The notes under the pieces: generated by a model
What the model was told of the DNA's origin: nothing
The model's input: the letters and a program-made list of their open reading frames with translations, nothing else
The model's database searches: none
Made by a program: the position numbers and the translations under genes
Shown here: positions 24,191 through 34,915 of the stretch, one piece after another
Position numbering within the stretch: position 1 is the stretch's first letter
Layout: the number at the start of each line of letters is the position of its first letter
NCBI RefSeq assembly: GCF_016545825.1
Contig: NC_052616.1
Location: 13,454,001-13,518,000, forward strand
Origin: Eucalyptus grandis
Taxonomy: Eukaryota; Streptophyta; Magnoliopsida; Myrtales; Myrtaceae
Reading direction: 5' to 3'
Length of the DNA stretch: 64,000 bases

Positions 24191-24419
24191 TTAACAGAGT
24201 TTTTTTATTTATTCACCCCCTCCATGGTCTGTTGGGTGTTTGTTTGTAAAAGACAAACTAAGTGTATTTTCCTTGTCCCACATAGGAAAAGTGGGAGGAA
24301 GTGGGCCAATTAATAAGTGTGAGGTTTTTTTTGCATACTTAAATGAATGATTAGGTGGGGCTAGACCCCACCATACCCGCGTGCGGGTGGGCGAATAATT
24401 GCGCGATTTTGGCACGATC
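24191..24419. repeat. Inter-unit spacer of the NLR remnant array
   Basis: Carries GTGGGGCTAGACCCCAC (24356-24372) and CCCGCGTGCGGG (24377-24388), two GC-rich inverted repeats in AT-rich sequence, as in the other spacers. Confidence 0.7.
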
Positions 24420-25666
24420 ATTTGGCGCATTTATCATGCATTGTTTTTGCAATGATCTCCAGTGTTCTAATGCTTATGGGACCTTCACCAAGCTTTGGGT
24501 TACTACCTGCATCCGGACTTCTGTCAAACCTATATACTAACATATGGAATAGTTTTTTTAGCTTCAAAATATCTTTTGGTAGCTCATGCACGAGGGTATC
24601 TTTAAGATCCAGGGTTTCCAGTTGTGCAAGATCTTTTATGCCCGATAGAATTTTCCTTATGTTGGTATGCCTTAAACTTAGGTGCATAAGATTTTTTGAC
24701 TGGAGAATCCTTTTAGGAAAAGAATTCAAAGAATCTTGATTTTCTTCCTTCTCGATCAAACATCTTTGAATATGTAGCACCTTAATTCTCTCAACCTTCT
24801 CCAACAGTTCTTTCATGGATTTTGGGTACACCTCATCGAAGAAATGTAGGGAGCGAAGTCGTTCGACGGATGTGTTCTTATCTATTTCACGTATAGGTTT
24901 GTGAAAGGATAGCTATAGTACATTCTCAAGCAATGCTTCTTCTGGGCGGGTAACAATCATCGCAATCTCTACATCTTTTGAATGGGAAGTAATGAGCTGT
25001 TGTTGAAGGTTGTGATCGCTACAAGTTTTGACCCTCCCATAACTTGTTTCCTTTCCCCAAATTACATTATGTTTTAATTGCTTTTGCAGAATTTTCCCTA
25101 GATTTTACCAAACCAGATCATGCTTAGTAAACTCTTCTGCCATCTATAGTCGCATCATTGTGGAGCACCTTATGGGCCGATCTAATGGGAAGATGCTCAA
25201 GTAAAAAATGTAAGCACGAACATCGAGAAGGTGGTCCATGCACAGAGTAATCGTTTTTTCCATTTGGGCCAACTTTGTGCCCTCTGGATAGTAGTTATTC
25301 CTCAAGTCTGTCAATCAATTTTTTCCATTGAATAGCATCACAACCACCTGCAACATCATCATCTTTATTATCTTCCAAATGCCTACATGTCGCCAGAATT
25401 GTGAATGGCAATCATTAGCATCTTCTTAACATACACTTAAAATCAGGTTCACGGATATCCTAATGGGAAACATTTTGGTGAAATAGTAAACGAGAATCAT
25501 TCTCAGAAAGGAAAACATGCTCGAAGTTATGGATAAGATGGTTTGGACTCCGTAGCCCAGACATTGAGCAAGATAGGCTCTTGTCACGAGTTCTGACAAG
25601 CATGCTCGGACGAGTTTCATTTAATTTATTCTCAAGGAAAATGAACACATCCTCTTTGCCTGCATC

Positions 25667-26610
25667 TAGGGGTGTCAGGAACCGAATCAAAACTGAACTG
25701 AAACGAAAACCGAACCGAAAAAATCGGTTTTTTTTTTCGGTTCGGTTTTTTGATTCAGTTCTCATTAAAAACTGAAATTTTTGTTATCAATTCGGTTTTT
25801 ATTGGTTAACTGAACTGAACTGAACCACAAATCGATAAAATAAACCATTAACCAAATGGTTTGGTTATTCTCTCCCATCTCCTCCGAGAGAACAATGATT
25901 CAATTCTATTTGACTCCGACTCTTACATCATCCATCGATTGATCGATTCACTTCGAGTGGGTCTAGATTCCATGGCGGATCGGGGCTCACAGGAGGTGGA
26001 GAGAGCTCGGATGCTGATGTTGGTGGTGTTCGTGGTGCTGGTGATGGTGGTGGGAGTTGCGAGCGAGATCTAATGGTCCTGAGCAATTTCTGGTAGCCAC
26101 TACAGCAACACCCGGGAGAGAGAGCGCCTCAAATCTTATCTACACCCTAACCCCAAGTGTCTCCGTACCCTTCTTCTTCTTCAAGTCTTTTCTTTTGAAC
26201 CAGAGTTAAACAGAACAGCCCAAATGGAAGAGGTCTTCTTCTTTGCTTTCAAAGCTCTGCCTTCGCTTTGCTTTGTGGGTTTAGTGCACCGATTCCTTTT
26301 TGGTCTGCATGGATTTGTGAATAATGGAGCTTCTCTCCCCTTTTCTGAAGCCACATGCTCCAGAAGAGAAGAAGCCTAAGGAGAAAGAAGCCCCCAAAAG
26401 AAGAAAGAAGAGATCCGTCTTAAAAAAAACCGAATAGAAAAACGAAACCAAAAAACGAAAAAAAAAAATCGAAAACCAAAACCCAAAAAACCGAACCGAA
26501 CCAAACCAAAATTTCAATTCGGTTCATATTCGGTTCGGGACTCATTCGGTTCGGTTCGGAAATTTTTTCTAATAGTTTGATTCGTTTCAGTTTAAAAAAA
26601 AAAAACCCTA
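25667..26610. mobile_element. hAT-like non-autonomous element, 944 bp
   Basis: The element begins TAGGGGTGTCAGGAACCG and ends AAAAACCCTA. It is flanked by an exact 8-bp duplication CCTGCATC (25659-25666 and 26611-26618). An 8-bp target duplication and a TAGGGGTGTCA end are typical of hAT elements. Both subterminal regions are packed with CGGTTCGGTT-type words in opposite orientation (25700-25760 and 26455-26570). No transposase is present, so it would need a trans-acting one. Confidence 0.8.
25972..26073 (+). CDS. Possible 33-aa single-span peptide inside the hAT-like element
   Basis: A small frame with true ATG: a charged head (MADRGSQEVERARM) followed by a strongly hydrophobic stretch of about 18 residues (LMLVVFVVLVMVVGVA) and the end SEI. 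The composition differs sharply from the CGGTTCGG subterminal repeats around it, so the centre of the element may be captured host sequence. It could equally be a 5' exon scrap or chance. Confidence 0.25.
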   Translation: MADRGSQEVERARMLMLVVFVVLVMVVGVASEI

Positions 26611-26680
26611 CCTGCATCATCCAAGACGAGAACCCAGCTGAAGCTTTCGGGTGGTCTTCGTTGGAAAGCATCTTCGAATT

Positions 26681-26879
26681 TAAACGAGTCTTCTTGTTTG
26701 TTCACTCCCTCCGTGAGGTTTGTTTATAAAATACGAACTAAGTGCATTTTCCTTGTCCTACATAGGAAAAATGGGAGGAAGTTGATTAATTAATAAGTGT
26801 GGGGTTTTCTTTGTGTACATAAAGGAATGATTGGGTGGGGCTAGACCCAACCATACTTGCATGCGGGTGCGCGAACAAT
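26681..26879. repeat. Inter-unit spacer of the NLR remnant array
   Basis: Same spacer as the others, with GTGGGGCTAGACCCAAC near 26836 and GCATGCGGGTGCGCG after it. The palindrome is slightly mutated. Confidence 0.6.
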
Positions 26880-27910
26880 TGCGTGATTATTTGGCGCACT
26901 CATCAAGCATAGTTTTTGCAATGATCTCAAGTGTCCTAATGCTAATGGGACCTTCAGACTAAACTTTGGTTTACTACCTCCATCTGGACTTCTATCAGAC
27001 TTGTATACTAGTTTTTTTAGCTTCAAAATATCTTTTGGTAAGCTCATGCGAGTAAGCTTTGGGTTACTACCTCCATCCGGACTTCTATCAAACTTGTATA
27101 CTAACATATGGAGTAGTTTTTTTAGCTTCAAAATATCTTTTGGTAAGCTCATGCACGAGGGTATCTTTGAGATCCAGGGTCTCCAGTTTTGCAAGATCTT
27201 TTATGCCTGATGGAATTTTCGTTATGTTGGTACCCCTTAAACTTAGGTACCTAAGATTTTTTGACGGGAGAATCTTTTCAAGAAAAGAATTCAAAGAAGC
27301 TTGATTTTCTTCCTTCTCGGTCAAACATCTTTAAATATGTAACACCTTAAGCCTCTCAACCTTCTCCAACAATTCTTTCAAGGATTTTGGGTACACCTCT
27401 TCGAAGAAATGAAGGGATCGAAGTTGTTTGACCGATGTGTTCTTATCTATTTCACGTATAGGTTTGTGAAATGACAACTATCATACATTCTCAGTCAATC
27501 ATTTTTCCGTGCGGGTAACAATCATCGCGATCTCTTCATCTTTTGAATGGGAAGTGATGAGTTGATGTTGAAGGTTGTGAACGCCGCAGGTTTTGACCCT
27601 TCCATAACTTGTTTCCTTTCCCCAAATTACATTATGTTTTAATAGCTTTTGCAAAGCTTTCCATGGATTTTCCCAGATCGGATCATGCTTAGTAAACTCT
27701 TCTGTCATCCATAGTCGCATCATTGTGGAGCACCTTATGGGACGATCTAACAAGAAGATGCTCAAGTAAAAAATATAAGCACGGACATCAAGAAGGTAGT
27801 CCATGCGTAGAGTAATCGTTTTTCCATTTGGGCCAACTTTGTGTCCTCTAGATAGTAGTTATTCCTCAAACCTGTCAGTCAATTTTTTCCATCGAACAAC
27901 ATCAGAGCCA
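26880..27910 (-). pseudogene. NLR remnant U1 (winged helix to LRR)
   Basis: First unit of the minus-strand array. Winged helix IFYLSIFLLDRPIRC and MRLWMTEEFTKHD (27780-27670), linker ending in CGVHNLQHQLITSHSKDEEI (about 27600-27520), then LRRs (27440-26880: KNLRYLSLRGTNITK, LETLDLKDTLVHEL). About 90-100 bp of the LRR is duplicated in tandem (26960-27145), which repeats the KDILKLKKL segment. The NB-ARC and everything upstream are lost: the right edge near 27910 joins unrelated DNA. It is broken by stops and frameshifts. Confidence 0.7.
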
Positions 27911-28124
27911 TTCCTTAAAAAGAGTTCAGTTCAATGGCAAGCATGCCATGTGGATTGGAGTTTTTAAAAAATTGCCGAGTCATATTATAATTTTACTTAT
28001 AAATGTTACGTAATCAACTTAGTCAGATTTTCTTGCCGTTGGCATTTAAGTGAGCCATCGAATACTTTTAATACTAAAGTGAGCTTCGTTTGTAACTTTT
28101 GACACTTTTAATGTACTTATCCTG

Positions 28125-28306
28125 GTGGCCACCCTTCCAATATGGAAGGGGGAGGTGAGGGGTTCAAATCCCCACATTCTCAGGGGGGATGGGATGGGGA
28201 CGAGTAAGTTTCAGGAGTGGGTTTCAACTCCCACGCCTTGCAAGAGGCAGGACAAAAGTCTAAGAGTGAGTGTAGAGTAGGCATAGAGTAGGACTGACAA
28301 AAAAAA
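28125..28306 (+). mobile_element. tRNA-derived SINE with target duplication
   Basis: A 182-bp insertion bounded by an exact 14-bp duplication ATGTACTTATCCTG (28111-28124 and 28307-28320). It starts GTGGCCACCC (A-box-like), has a GGTTCAAATCC B box (about 28158-28168) and ends in an A-rich tail before the second duplication. These are the hallmarks of a pol III-transcribed, LINE-mobilised SINE. A functional tRNA is excluded because the cloverleaf is not completed. Confidence 0.85.
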
Positions 28307-28519
28307 ATGTACTTATCCTGAGTCTAGATGATCTTGAGTTCTCACTCAAAGATACTGGCTTCTCTTCATGACAATAATAAAGACTAGCGAGTCAATACTC
28401 TTTGTAACAATAATAAAGACAAGTGAGTCAATACTTCCAACACCATTTAAGGTTCTCGAGACGCGACTTCAACTATGGGACAAAAGGATTATCATGATCG
28501 ATGTCCTGACTTGTAGGAA

Positions 28520-28725
28520 GCAAGGATGAGCTCCACCACCAAGTGGTGATCGGTTTCAGATCCGGTCCGGTTCCATCTAGGAATTGGGAACTAGACTGGT
28601 AGGGCTGATTCCCCCTTTCTAGAATTCGAAATTGAAACAAACAGTCACAAAATCGGGAACCGGATCGAATAGTACCGTCGGTCCAGGTGGTTCCTGGTCC
28701 AAGCAGTTCCATCTGCTCATCCCTA
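28520..28725. mobile_element. MITE-like inverted-repeat element
   Basis: AAGGATGAGC near the left end and GCTCATCC at the right end are inverted, and the inside has repeated GGTTCC/GGAACC and CCGGTCCGG words. No target duplication is clear. It resembles non-autonomous hAT-type elements but is not secure. Confidence 0.35.
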
Positions 28726-28984
28726 CCACCTACCTATCATTGGAACTGATTTAGACAGAGTTTATAGATTGTTGATTGATTTGCATCATCAAGTGAAGGA
28801 ATTAAATAGAAGTGGAGTCGCTGACTCCTAGAATGACAGACAATATACTTTAGACCAATTTAGAGGCGCATCCATAAGAAGGAATCATAAAATTGGCTTT
28901 GCCAACAACCACCTAGAAGGTGAAGCTAAGTGCCGATGGGAGGGAGCTCGACCAGCTTTTGGGTTGAACATGCAACTTTTTCGT

Positions 28985-29310
28985 GGGAAAATTTACTGAG
29001 GCTTTTCACACTCAGTTTTTCCCTTGCTCTTTTCTAGCGAAAATGAGGAGCAACTTCGTGTGCGTTCGTATATATCTCAGGGTAACTCTACTATTATATA
29101 GAGTACACTGGCCGCTTCAACCAAATGGGTAGATTTGCAAAGAACTTTGCGGCTAACGATAAAGATAAAGCCGTACACTTCAAGAGAGCGCTCAAGTCAG
29201 ATATCAGTTCTAAGCTTTGTTCTCATGTGCTGACCACCAACAAAAATGTCTTAGAGAGGCTAATAAAGATAAAATGTGGCATCTTAAATTATGATCCGCG
29301 GAGCACATAG
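28985..29310 (+). pseudogene. Ty3/gypsy gag fragment
   Basis: Conceptual translation gives a WENFTEAFHTQFFPC-like stretch, then (after a frame break near 29040) LRVRSYISQG, then MGRFAKNFAANDKDKAVHFK and a SDISSKLCSHVL stretch. This matches the layout of the retrotransposon gag domain (a WxxFxxxFxxxFFP helix, a GxxTVxEYxxxFxxL stretch, then FxxGL...). No protease, RT or LTR is adjacent, so it is an orphan scrap. Confidence 0.6.
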
Positions 29311-30649
29311 CAATTAATAGAAATATCAACACTCAATTTACATTCAAGATGCTCAGATAATACATTAAATTCTTAGCAAATTGAGCAGAAATAAGTGCAT
29401 AAATAATGGCAAGATCAAATAACAGGAGGCAATAGAAATGTGAATGTGAGGGGATATTTCGAATTTAAAAGCAAATTCGGTTTCTCTTTCTCTCTCCAGC
29501 GTTTCTGCACTTCGGAACCAGCTCAGGAGTAAGTGACATGGGTTTTTAGACCATTTAGTGGGCTGATAGCTACATGGGCTTAAAAATAGGGTTTGGATGA
29601 TTGGGCTTAAGCTTATGCTTCTTTTGCCCCACTTGTTTCAATATCGAAATTGCCACTTTCTGTACAAGAAAATAGATTAAGAATTTCCCTCTCCTCGTCC
29701 ACTTTTCTTGAAAATAACTTTGTTAAAAGCAAATTGAATGAATATAATACTCAAGATGTGTCCACCTTGGGTGCGTCATTGCGCAGACAGCAAATTTGTG
29801 TGATATATTATTGTGAAGTCTGCGATTGAATGAGCAAATGACGACGGATGTGTGCTTTGACAAAGACCAAGAAGTATGTAGTTTTGGAAGTGTTCATCAG
29901 AAAGAACTTATAGCAATTTGAATTATCTTAAAAATTGCTTAGTCGCCATTTATTTCGTAGAAAATGAGTTATTTAAAAAATATTTTTTAAAAAATAATCA
30001 TTCATATCTCTTACAAAAATAAATGAATAAAAAATATTTTTTTCATCCATAAAATGACTAGACAAAACATTTTCTATATACTAATTATTTTGTATGATAC
30101 AAGTGATTTTGGGAAAATATTTTTTAAAATTTTTATTTTTTTCAAAACAAACAGAGCTTAAACATGATCCACCAATTATAATTTATTTATTTATTTTTAT
30201 CGAAACCAACTATAATTGTTTGCCAGCTACTTTATGTCCTTTTTCTTTCTTTTTGTGCCAAAGCTGTGGATTTGTCATGATATCGGTTTGCTTCAAAAAT
30301 GTGCTCACACAAAATTATTGACTTAATTTAATTTTTCTATGGATTAAATATGTATATAACAACTTAATAAACCTTTCATCTCTATTATCTACACCATTAT
30401 ATAAAAAATGAGGGCCTCTTACTTTAAGAAATCTTAATCATTTATTTTCTTCCTCCAAATATCCTTAATTATATGTTTTACAAAAGTAAGGCGCTTTTTA
30501 CATTCAAACAGGTGCAATATTTTAGAGCCATTGATATGGTACTGTGTCGATACAAATTGACTAAATTATTACTATTATTTTTAATGTTGTCATTATTGTT
30601 ATTGTCCTTATCACAACTACTAGTATCATGTCCATGCGATGTATGGATT
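29311..30649. other. Intergenic, includes one MITE-like hairpin element
   Basis: No gene was recognised. 29935-30160 is AT-rich with ends TTAGTCGCCATTTATTTCG and (reverse complement of the right end) TAAGCTCTGTTTGTTTTG, similar in style to the element at 34916-35810. The 30473-30721 frames overlap on both strands and look fortuitous. Confidence 0.35.
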
Positions 30650-30990
30650 CTTGTAACTACAGGTGATAAGCCATTGAGCACGCAGTCCAATAGTAAGGGA
30701 CTGGACAAACTAGCTTTGTAGATGATTTTTTACCAAATGCAATTTGCATTTCCTCAATGGTTTATAGGTTAAAGGTATTTGCATTTCCCCAAGGCTTATT
30801 TGCAAAGCTGAACCAAACACACCCTTGGATGAGGTAAGGACGTTTAATTTTGCGTGTGGGGTTCAATCCCCACACTTTGCAAAGAGGCAAAGTGAAAGTC
30901 TAAGACTATCCTTGGTGCCCATAAGTGTAGATCATTAGTTATTTCCGTCGTCACTCCCGTTTTAATTTGTCAAGATAGAAGTAAGTTTAA
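30650..30990 (+). repeat. SINE-like sequence at the start of block II
   Basis: Contains CAGTCCAATAGTAAGG and GTGGGGTTCAATCCCCAC, an A-box-like and B-box-like pair, then an AAAGAGGCAAAGTGAAAGTC tail region. It recurs at 43750-43940, directly before the single satellite monomer of block III, so it predates the block duplication. It is a decayed copy with no target duplication visible. Confidence 0.45.
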
Positions 30991-30999
30991 ACCTGCAAA

Positions 31000-32690
31000 A
31001 TTGCCTAAGATTCTCACGACTTCTCACGAAAAGTAATATCATAAATGAGAACAGTTTGCAATGGCCGGCTGCCTTGTCCATGGAATTTTCTTTTTAGGGT
31101 TTAGATGTATGGATCTCAAGAAGAGGATGAATCAAGATTCTGACGAGTTCTCATGAAATGTTCAATTATAAATGAGATTGGTTTGCAATGGCCAACTGCC
31201 TCATCCACGAAATTTTGTTTTAAGGTTTAGATGTAGGGATCTCAAGAAGAGGATGTGCCAAGATTCTCACAAGTTCTCACAAAAATTCAATCATAAATGA
31301 GATCGGTTTGCAATGCCAACTACCTCGTCCATGGAATTTTTGTTTTAGATTAGATGTAGGGATCTCGAGAAGAAGTTGAACCAAGATTCTCATGAGTTCT
31401 CATGCGAAGTTCAATCATAAATGAGATCAGTTTGCAATGGCCAACTGCCTTTATCCATGGAATTTTTGTTTTGGGGTCTAGATTTAGGGATCTCAAGAAG
31501 AGGACAAACCAAGATTCCCAAAAGTTCTCACACAAAGTTCAATCATAAATGAGACCGGTTTTCAATGGCCGGCTCCCTCATCTATGGAATTTTTGTTTTG
31601 GGGTTTAAATTTAGTGATCTCAAGAAGAGGACAAACCAGTATTACCACAAGTTCTCATGAAAAGTTCAATCACAAATGAGATCGGTTTGCACTGGCCAGC
31701 TGCCTCATCCATGGAATTTTTATTTTTTTTGGGGGGTTTAGATTTAGGGATCTCAAGAAGAGGACAAACCAACATTCTCATGAGTTCTCACGCAAAGTTC
31801 AATCATAAATGAGATCGGTTTGCAATGGCCGGTTGTCTCATCCATAGAATTTTTCTTTTGGGATTTAGATTTAGGGATCTCAAGAAGAGGACCAACCAAG
31901 ATTCTCATGAGTTCTCATGCAAAGTTCAATCATAAATTAGATCAATTTTCAATGGCCGGCTCCCTCATCCATGGAATTTTTTTTCTTTTGGGGTTTGATT
32001 TAGGGATCTCTCAAGAAGAGGACAAACCAAGATTCCCACGAGTTCTCAAAGTTCAATAAATAAAAAATGAGATCAGTTTTCAATGGCCGGCATCCTCATC
32101 CATGGAATTTTTTTTTTTTTTTTTTTGGGGTTTAGATATAGGGATCTCAAGAAGAGGACAAACCAAGATTCTCACAACTTCTCGCGCAAAGTGCAATCAT
32201 AACTGAGATCAGTTTGCAATGACTGATCGCCTCATCTATGGAATTTTTGTTTTGGCATTTAGATTTAGGGATCTCAAGAAGAGGACGAACCAAGATTCCC
32301 ATAGGTTTTCATAGGTTTTGATGCAAAGTTCAATAATAAATGAGATCGGTTTTCAATGGCCGGCTTCCTCATCCATAGAATTTTTGTTTTGGGGTTTAGA
32401 TTTAGGGATCTCAAGAAGAGGACAAACCAAGATTCCCACGAGTTCTCACACATAGTCCAATCATAAATGAGATCGGTTTGCTATGGCCAGCTCCCTTGTT
32501 CATGGAATTTTTCTTTTTTTTGGGGTTTAGATTAGGGATCTCAAGAAGAGGATGAACTAAGATTCTCACAAGTTCTCACATGAAGTTCAATCATAAATGA
32601 AATCGATTTGCAATGTCCGGCAATCTCGTCCATGGAATTTTTGTTTTGAGGTTTAGATTTAGATATCTCAAGAAGAGGACAAAGGAAAAA
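31000..32690. repeat. Satellite array, about 129-bp unit, 13 copies
   Basis: The phrase GGGATCTCAAGAAGAGGA recurs near 31109, 31236, 31359, 31487, 31612, 31747, 31873, 32001, 32141, 32268, 32403, 32533 and 32662: 13 copies at a mean spacing of 129 bp. Each unit also has ATCATAAATGAGATCGGTTTGCA-like, CAATGGCCGGCTGCCTCATCC-like and GTTTTGGGGTTTAGATTT segments. A T run (position about 32110) expands in some copies. One monomer exists at 44030-44135. No frame is shared by the units. Confidence 0.9.
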
Positions 32691-33581
32691 AGAGAGAAAG
32701 AAAATAGAGACAGAATAAATGGACCAGATGTGAGAGGGAAACGAAAAAGAATGTCGAAACCTTGTTCGCAGTCTTTGAGAAAGTCAGACGTGAGGCCCGT
32801 CGTAGACTGTGCAGGGTCCAGCACGAGGCAATTTTACGCATATTGGGTCCCATGTGGCATTTCTATTTCAAATAAAAAATGAAATGAGTGAGCTTGGGTT
32901 CATACACGTGACGACAGTGAGGGAACTTGCGTCAATCCATCAAGTGATAGAGAGCATCATTCCAAACATGATGAAGAAAACTGAGGAAAATAAGTTAAAA
33001 GCATGACTTAACACAATTTGATACGCTTGTTATGAGTATGAGAACCGAAATTTTCATAACACTTGAAAAGAAAAAAATTGGCCAACAATTCTAAAGATTT
33101 TAGTTGTTAGAAAAATATGCGCAATTTAATATTTTAATTTTTTAATACTTCCCTCATATATAGGCTGGACTTTGCCTTAAATTATGATTTCATATTTATA
33201 TATTTTAACATTCCATCACATGTAGATTAGACTTTATCCTTAGCCATGTGTTAAGTCTCTGTACTTCATTCTTTGATACCATGAAAAAGTTTATAAAATT
33301 ATTACTAACTTTTCTAAAAGTTTAAACTATTAAAAAAAAAAGTTACGTTTAATATTCGAATATTCTAACAATACTTAAATTGAACATGCACAATTTATTG
33401 GAGCAAACGTGTCAACATGACAAGAATTGCCGATAGCTTCCCTTTATAATTTAGTGATTTTATGCCAATTAAAAGGTGAGCACATAGATCAGCTCGTTGC
33501 CTCTCCGGAAAGTATCTCTTCTTTTTAGTCTTAGGTTAATAACACATGTCGTCCCTATGACTGAGCAAACGAAGTGCGTGA
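32690..33581. repeat. Block II upstream part, first section
   Basis: Non-coding DNA matching block I (about 280-1120) and block III (44140-44580). Similarity is strongest over the GTGCAGGGTCCAGC-type stretch and the CAAATAAAAAATG segment. Confidence 0.65.
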
Positions 33582-34500
33582 TTCCAGATCCAATGTGTCA
33601 ACTATGTCAAGATCATAGCCCAGAAACAACAGAGCATATATTCCTATTATGTTCATGGACACGAGACATCTGGTCTCACCCACAGGTTCAATTCACACCG
33701 GCATCATATCACATACAGAGAGCAGATGCTTGGCTAATAGATCTGATTGAAAAACGTGATCTATTACCTGATCTGGAGACTCTTGCGCATATCTTGTGGC
33801 AGATCTGGAAAACCAGAAATAACTTTGTTTTCCGCCGAATTCTCCCTGATCCAGCACAGGTGGTTGCGGTGGCTTCTGCGAACGCCCATGTTGCTCGTTG
33901 CTGTAATGGAGTACTATCGGGATCTCAACTGCGCACCTCAAATCCAGATCGGGTGTGGTGCCCACTGAAGCCCGGCACTTTGAAGATCAACATCGATGGA
34001 GCCTTTCCCACTGCAACAAATGAGGGTTCCGTGGCGTCTGTCTATCGTGACCACTCCGGCTAGCTTGTTGATGAATTCACCAGCAGTATCACAGCCTCTT
34101 CGGCTCTGCAGATAGAGATACAAGCACTCACACTCACCCTCAAAAACCTGTTGCTAAAAGGGATGGAAAACGAACAACTTCTTTTGGAATTTGACTACCT
34201 GGTACTCGTAGAAGCCGTGCATCACCCTTGCTCTACACCGTAGGAGATCCGAGCGCTGTTCTCAGAGTGTGCGGCGTTGCTCCCCTGTTTCCCTAACCTC
34301 TGAATCGTGCATTGTAGGAGAGAGGCCAATCACGTTGCAGACTAGGCCGCTAAAGCCCATAGGCGCCGAAGCCTCCCCAGAACTGGGTTGTTTCCCCTCC
34401 CAACCTCTTTTGGACCTTCTTTGTTTTGATACACTGGACAAGGGTTGTACCCTTGGTTAGCATATATAATATTTCTCCGTTTTCGACAAAGAAAAAAAAT
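33582..34500 (+). pseudogene. 5'-truncated LINE (L1-type) 3' end
   Basis: Encodes a zinc-finger-like CQLCQDHSPETTEHIFLLCSW followed by IWKTRNNFVF, then an RNase-H-like start LKINIDGAFPTATNEGS. This is the usual C-terminal order of plant LINE polymerase proteins (reverse-transcriptase-associated zinc-binding domain, then RNase H). A stop at about 34061 and later stops break the rest, although EIQALTLTLKNLL and REANHVAD-like pieces can still be read. The 3' end runs into GACAAAGAAAAAAAATTC. Blocks I and III lack this DNA and give the empty site, so it inserted after the duplication or only in this copy. Confidence 0.75.
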
Positions 34501-34915
34501 TCAAAAGAAGAGAATTAGGTGAGAAGTCAATTTGTTGTTCATGATTGTACTCACGCAATACTATCTTTAGATTATTATTATTACTAGATGTAATCTTATG
34601 GAGTTGATTGGACGTTTCCCAACATGTTTTGCCAAGAATGCAAGCGACACTCGAAAGATCAAAGAAACTTATTGCAATCCCCTTAAGTGGCATTTCTGCA
34701 AATTAAATTGAACTTTTCTTAACAAAGATAATTGTATTCACATTTTTTTTTTTCGATCCAGGAAATTGATAGAAAACCGTCCTTAACTTTTTGACACATG
34801 GCCCTCAAATAGATTGTAGCACACAAGATAACTAACTTAACCACCAAATGTCCATGAACACTTCTATATCACTTTCTTCTCTTGCGGTAGATAAAAACAG
34901 AAGTTCTGGTCCTAA
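34501..34915. repeat. Block II upstream part, second section
   Basis: Matches 1145-1330 in block I and 44600-45010 in block III. Non-coding. Confidence 0.6.

Larger units (their letters stand above)
24420..26680 (-). pseudogene. NLR remnant U2, interrupted by a hAT-like element
   Basis: Minus-strand order: kinase-2 entry (26680-26611), hAT-like insertion (25667-26610), rest of the NB-ARC (25666-25270, with LVRTRDKSLSCSMSG), winged helix (about 25200-25120), linker (25040-24890), LRRs (24831-24418, with SMKELLEKVERIKVLHIQRC and LETLDLKDTLVHELPKDIL). The insertion target sequence matches the uninterrupted units. Frame breaks separate the parts and the P-loop is missing. Confidence 0.75.

Noticed and set aside
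28111..28320. Possible tRNA gene because of the GGTTCAAATCC box
   Set aside because: Only the internal promoter boxes fit. There is no acceptor stem, and the A-tail and 14-bp target duplication identify a SINE.
30473..30721. Hydrophobic 82-codon frame
   Set aside because: An equally long frame runs antisense over the same bases. AT-rich repeats explain both, with no domain.
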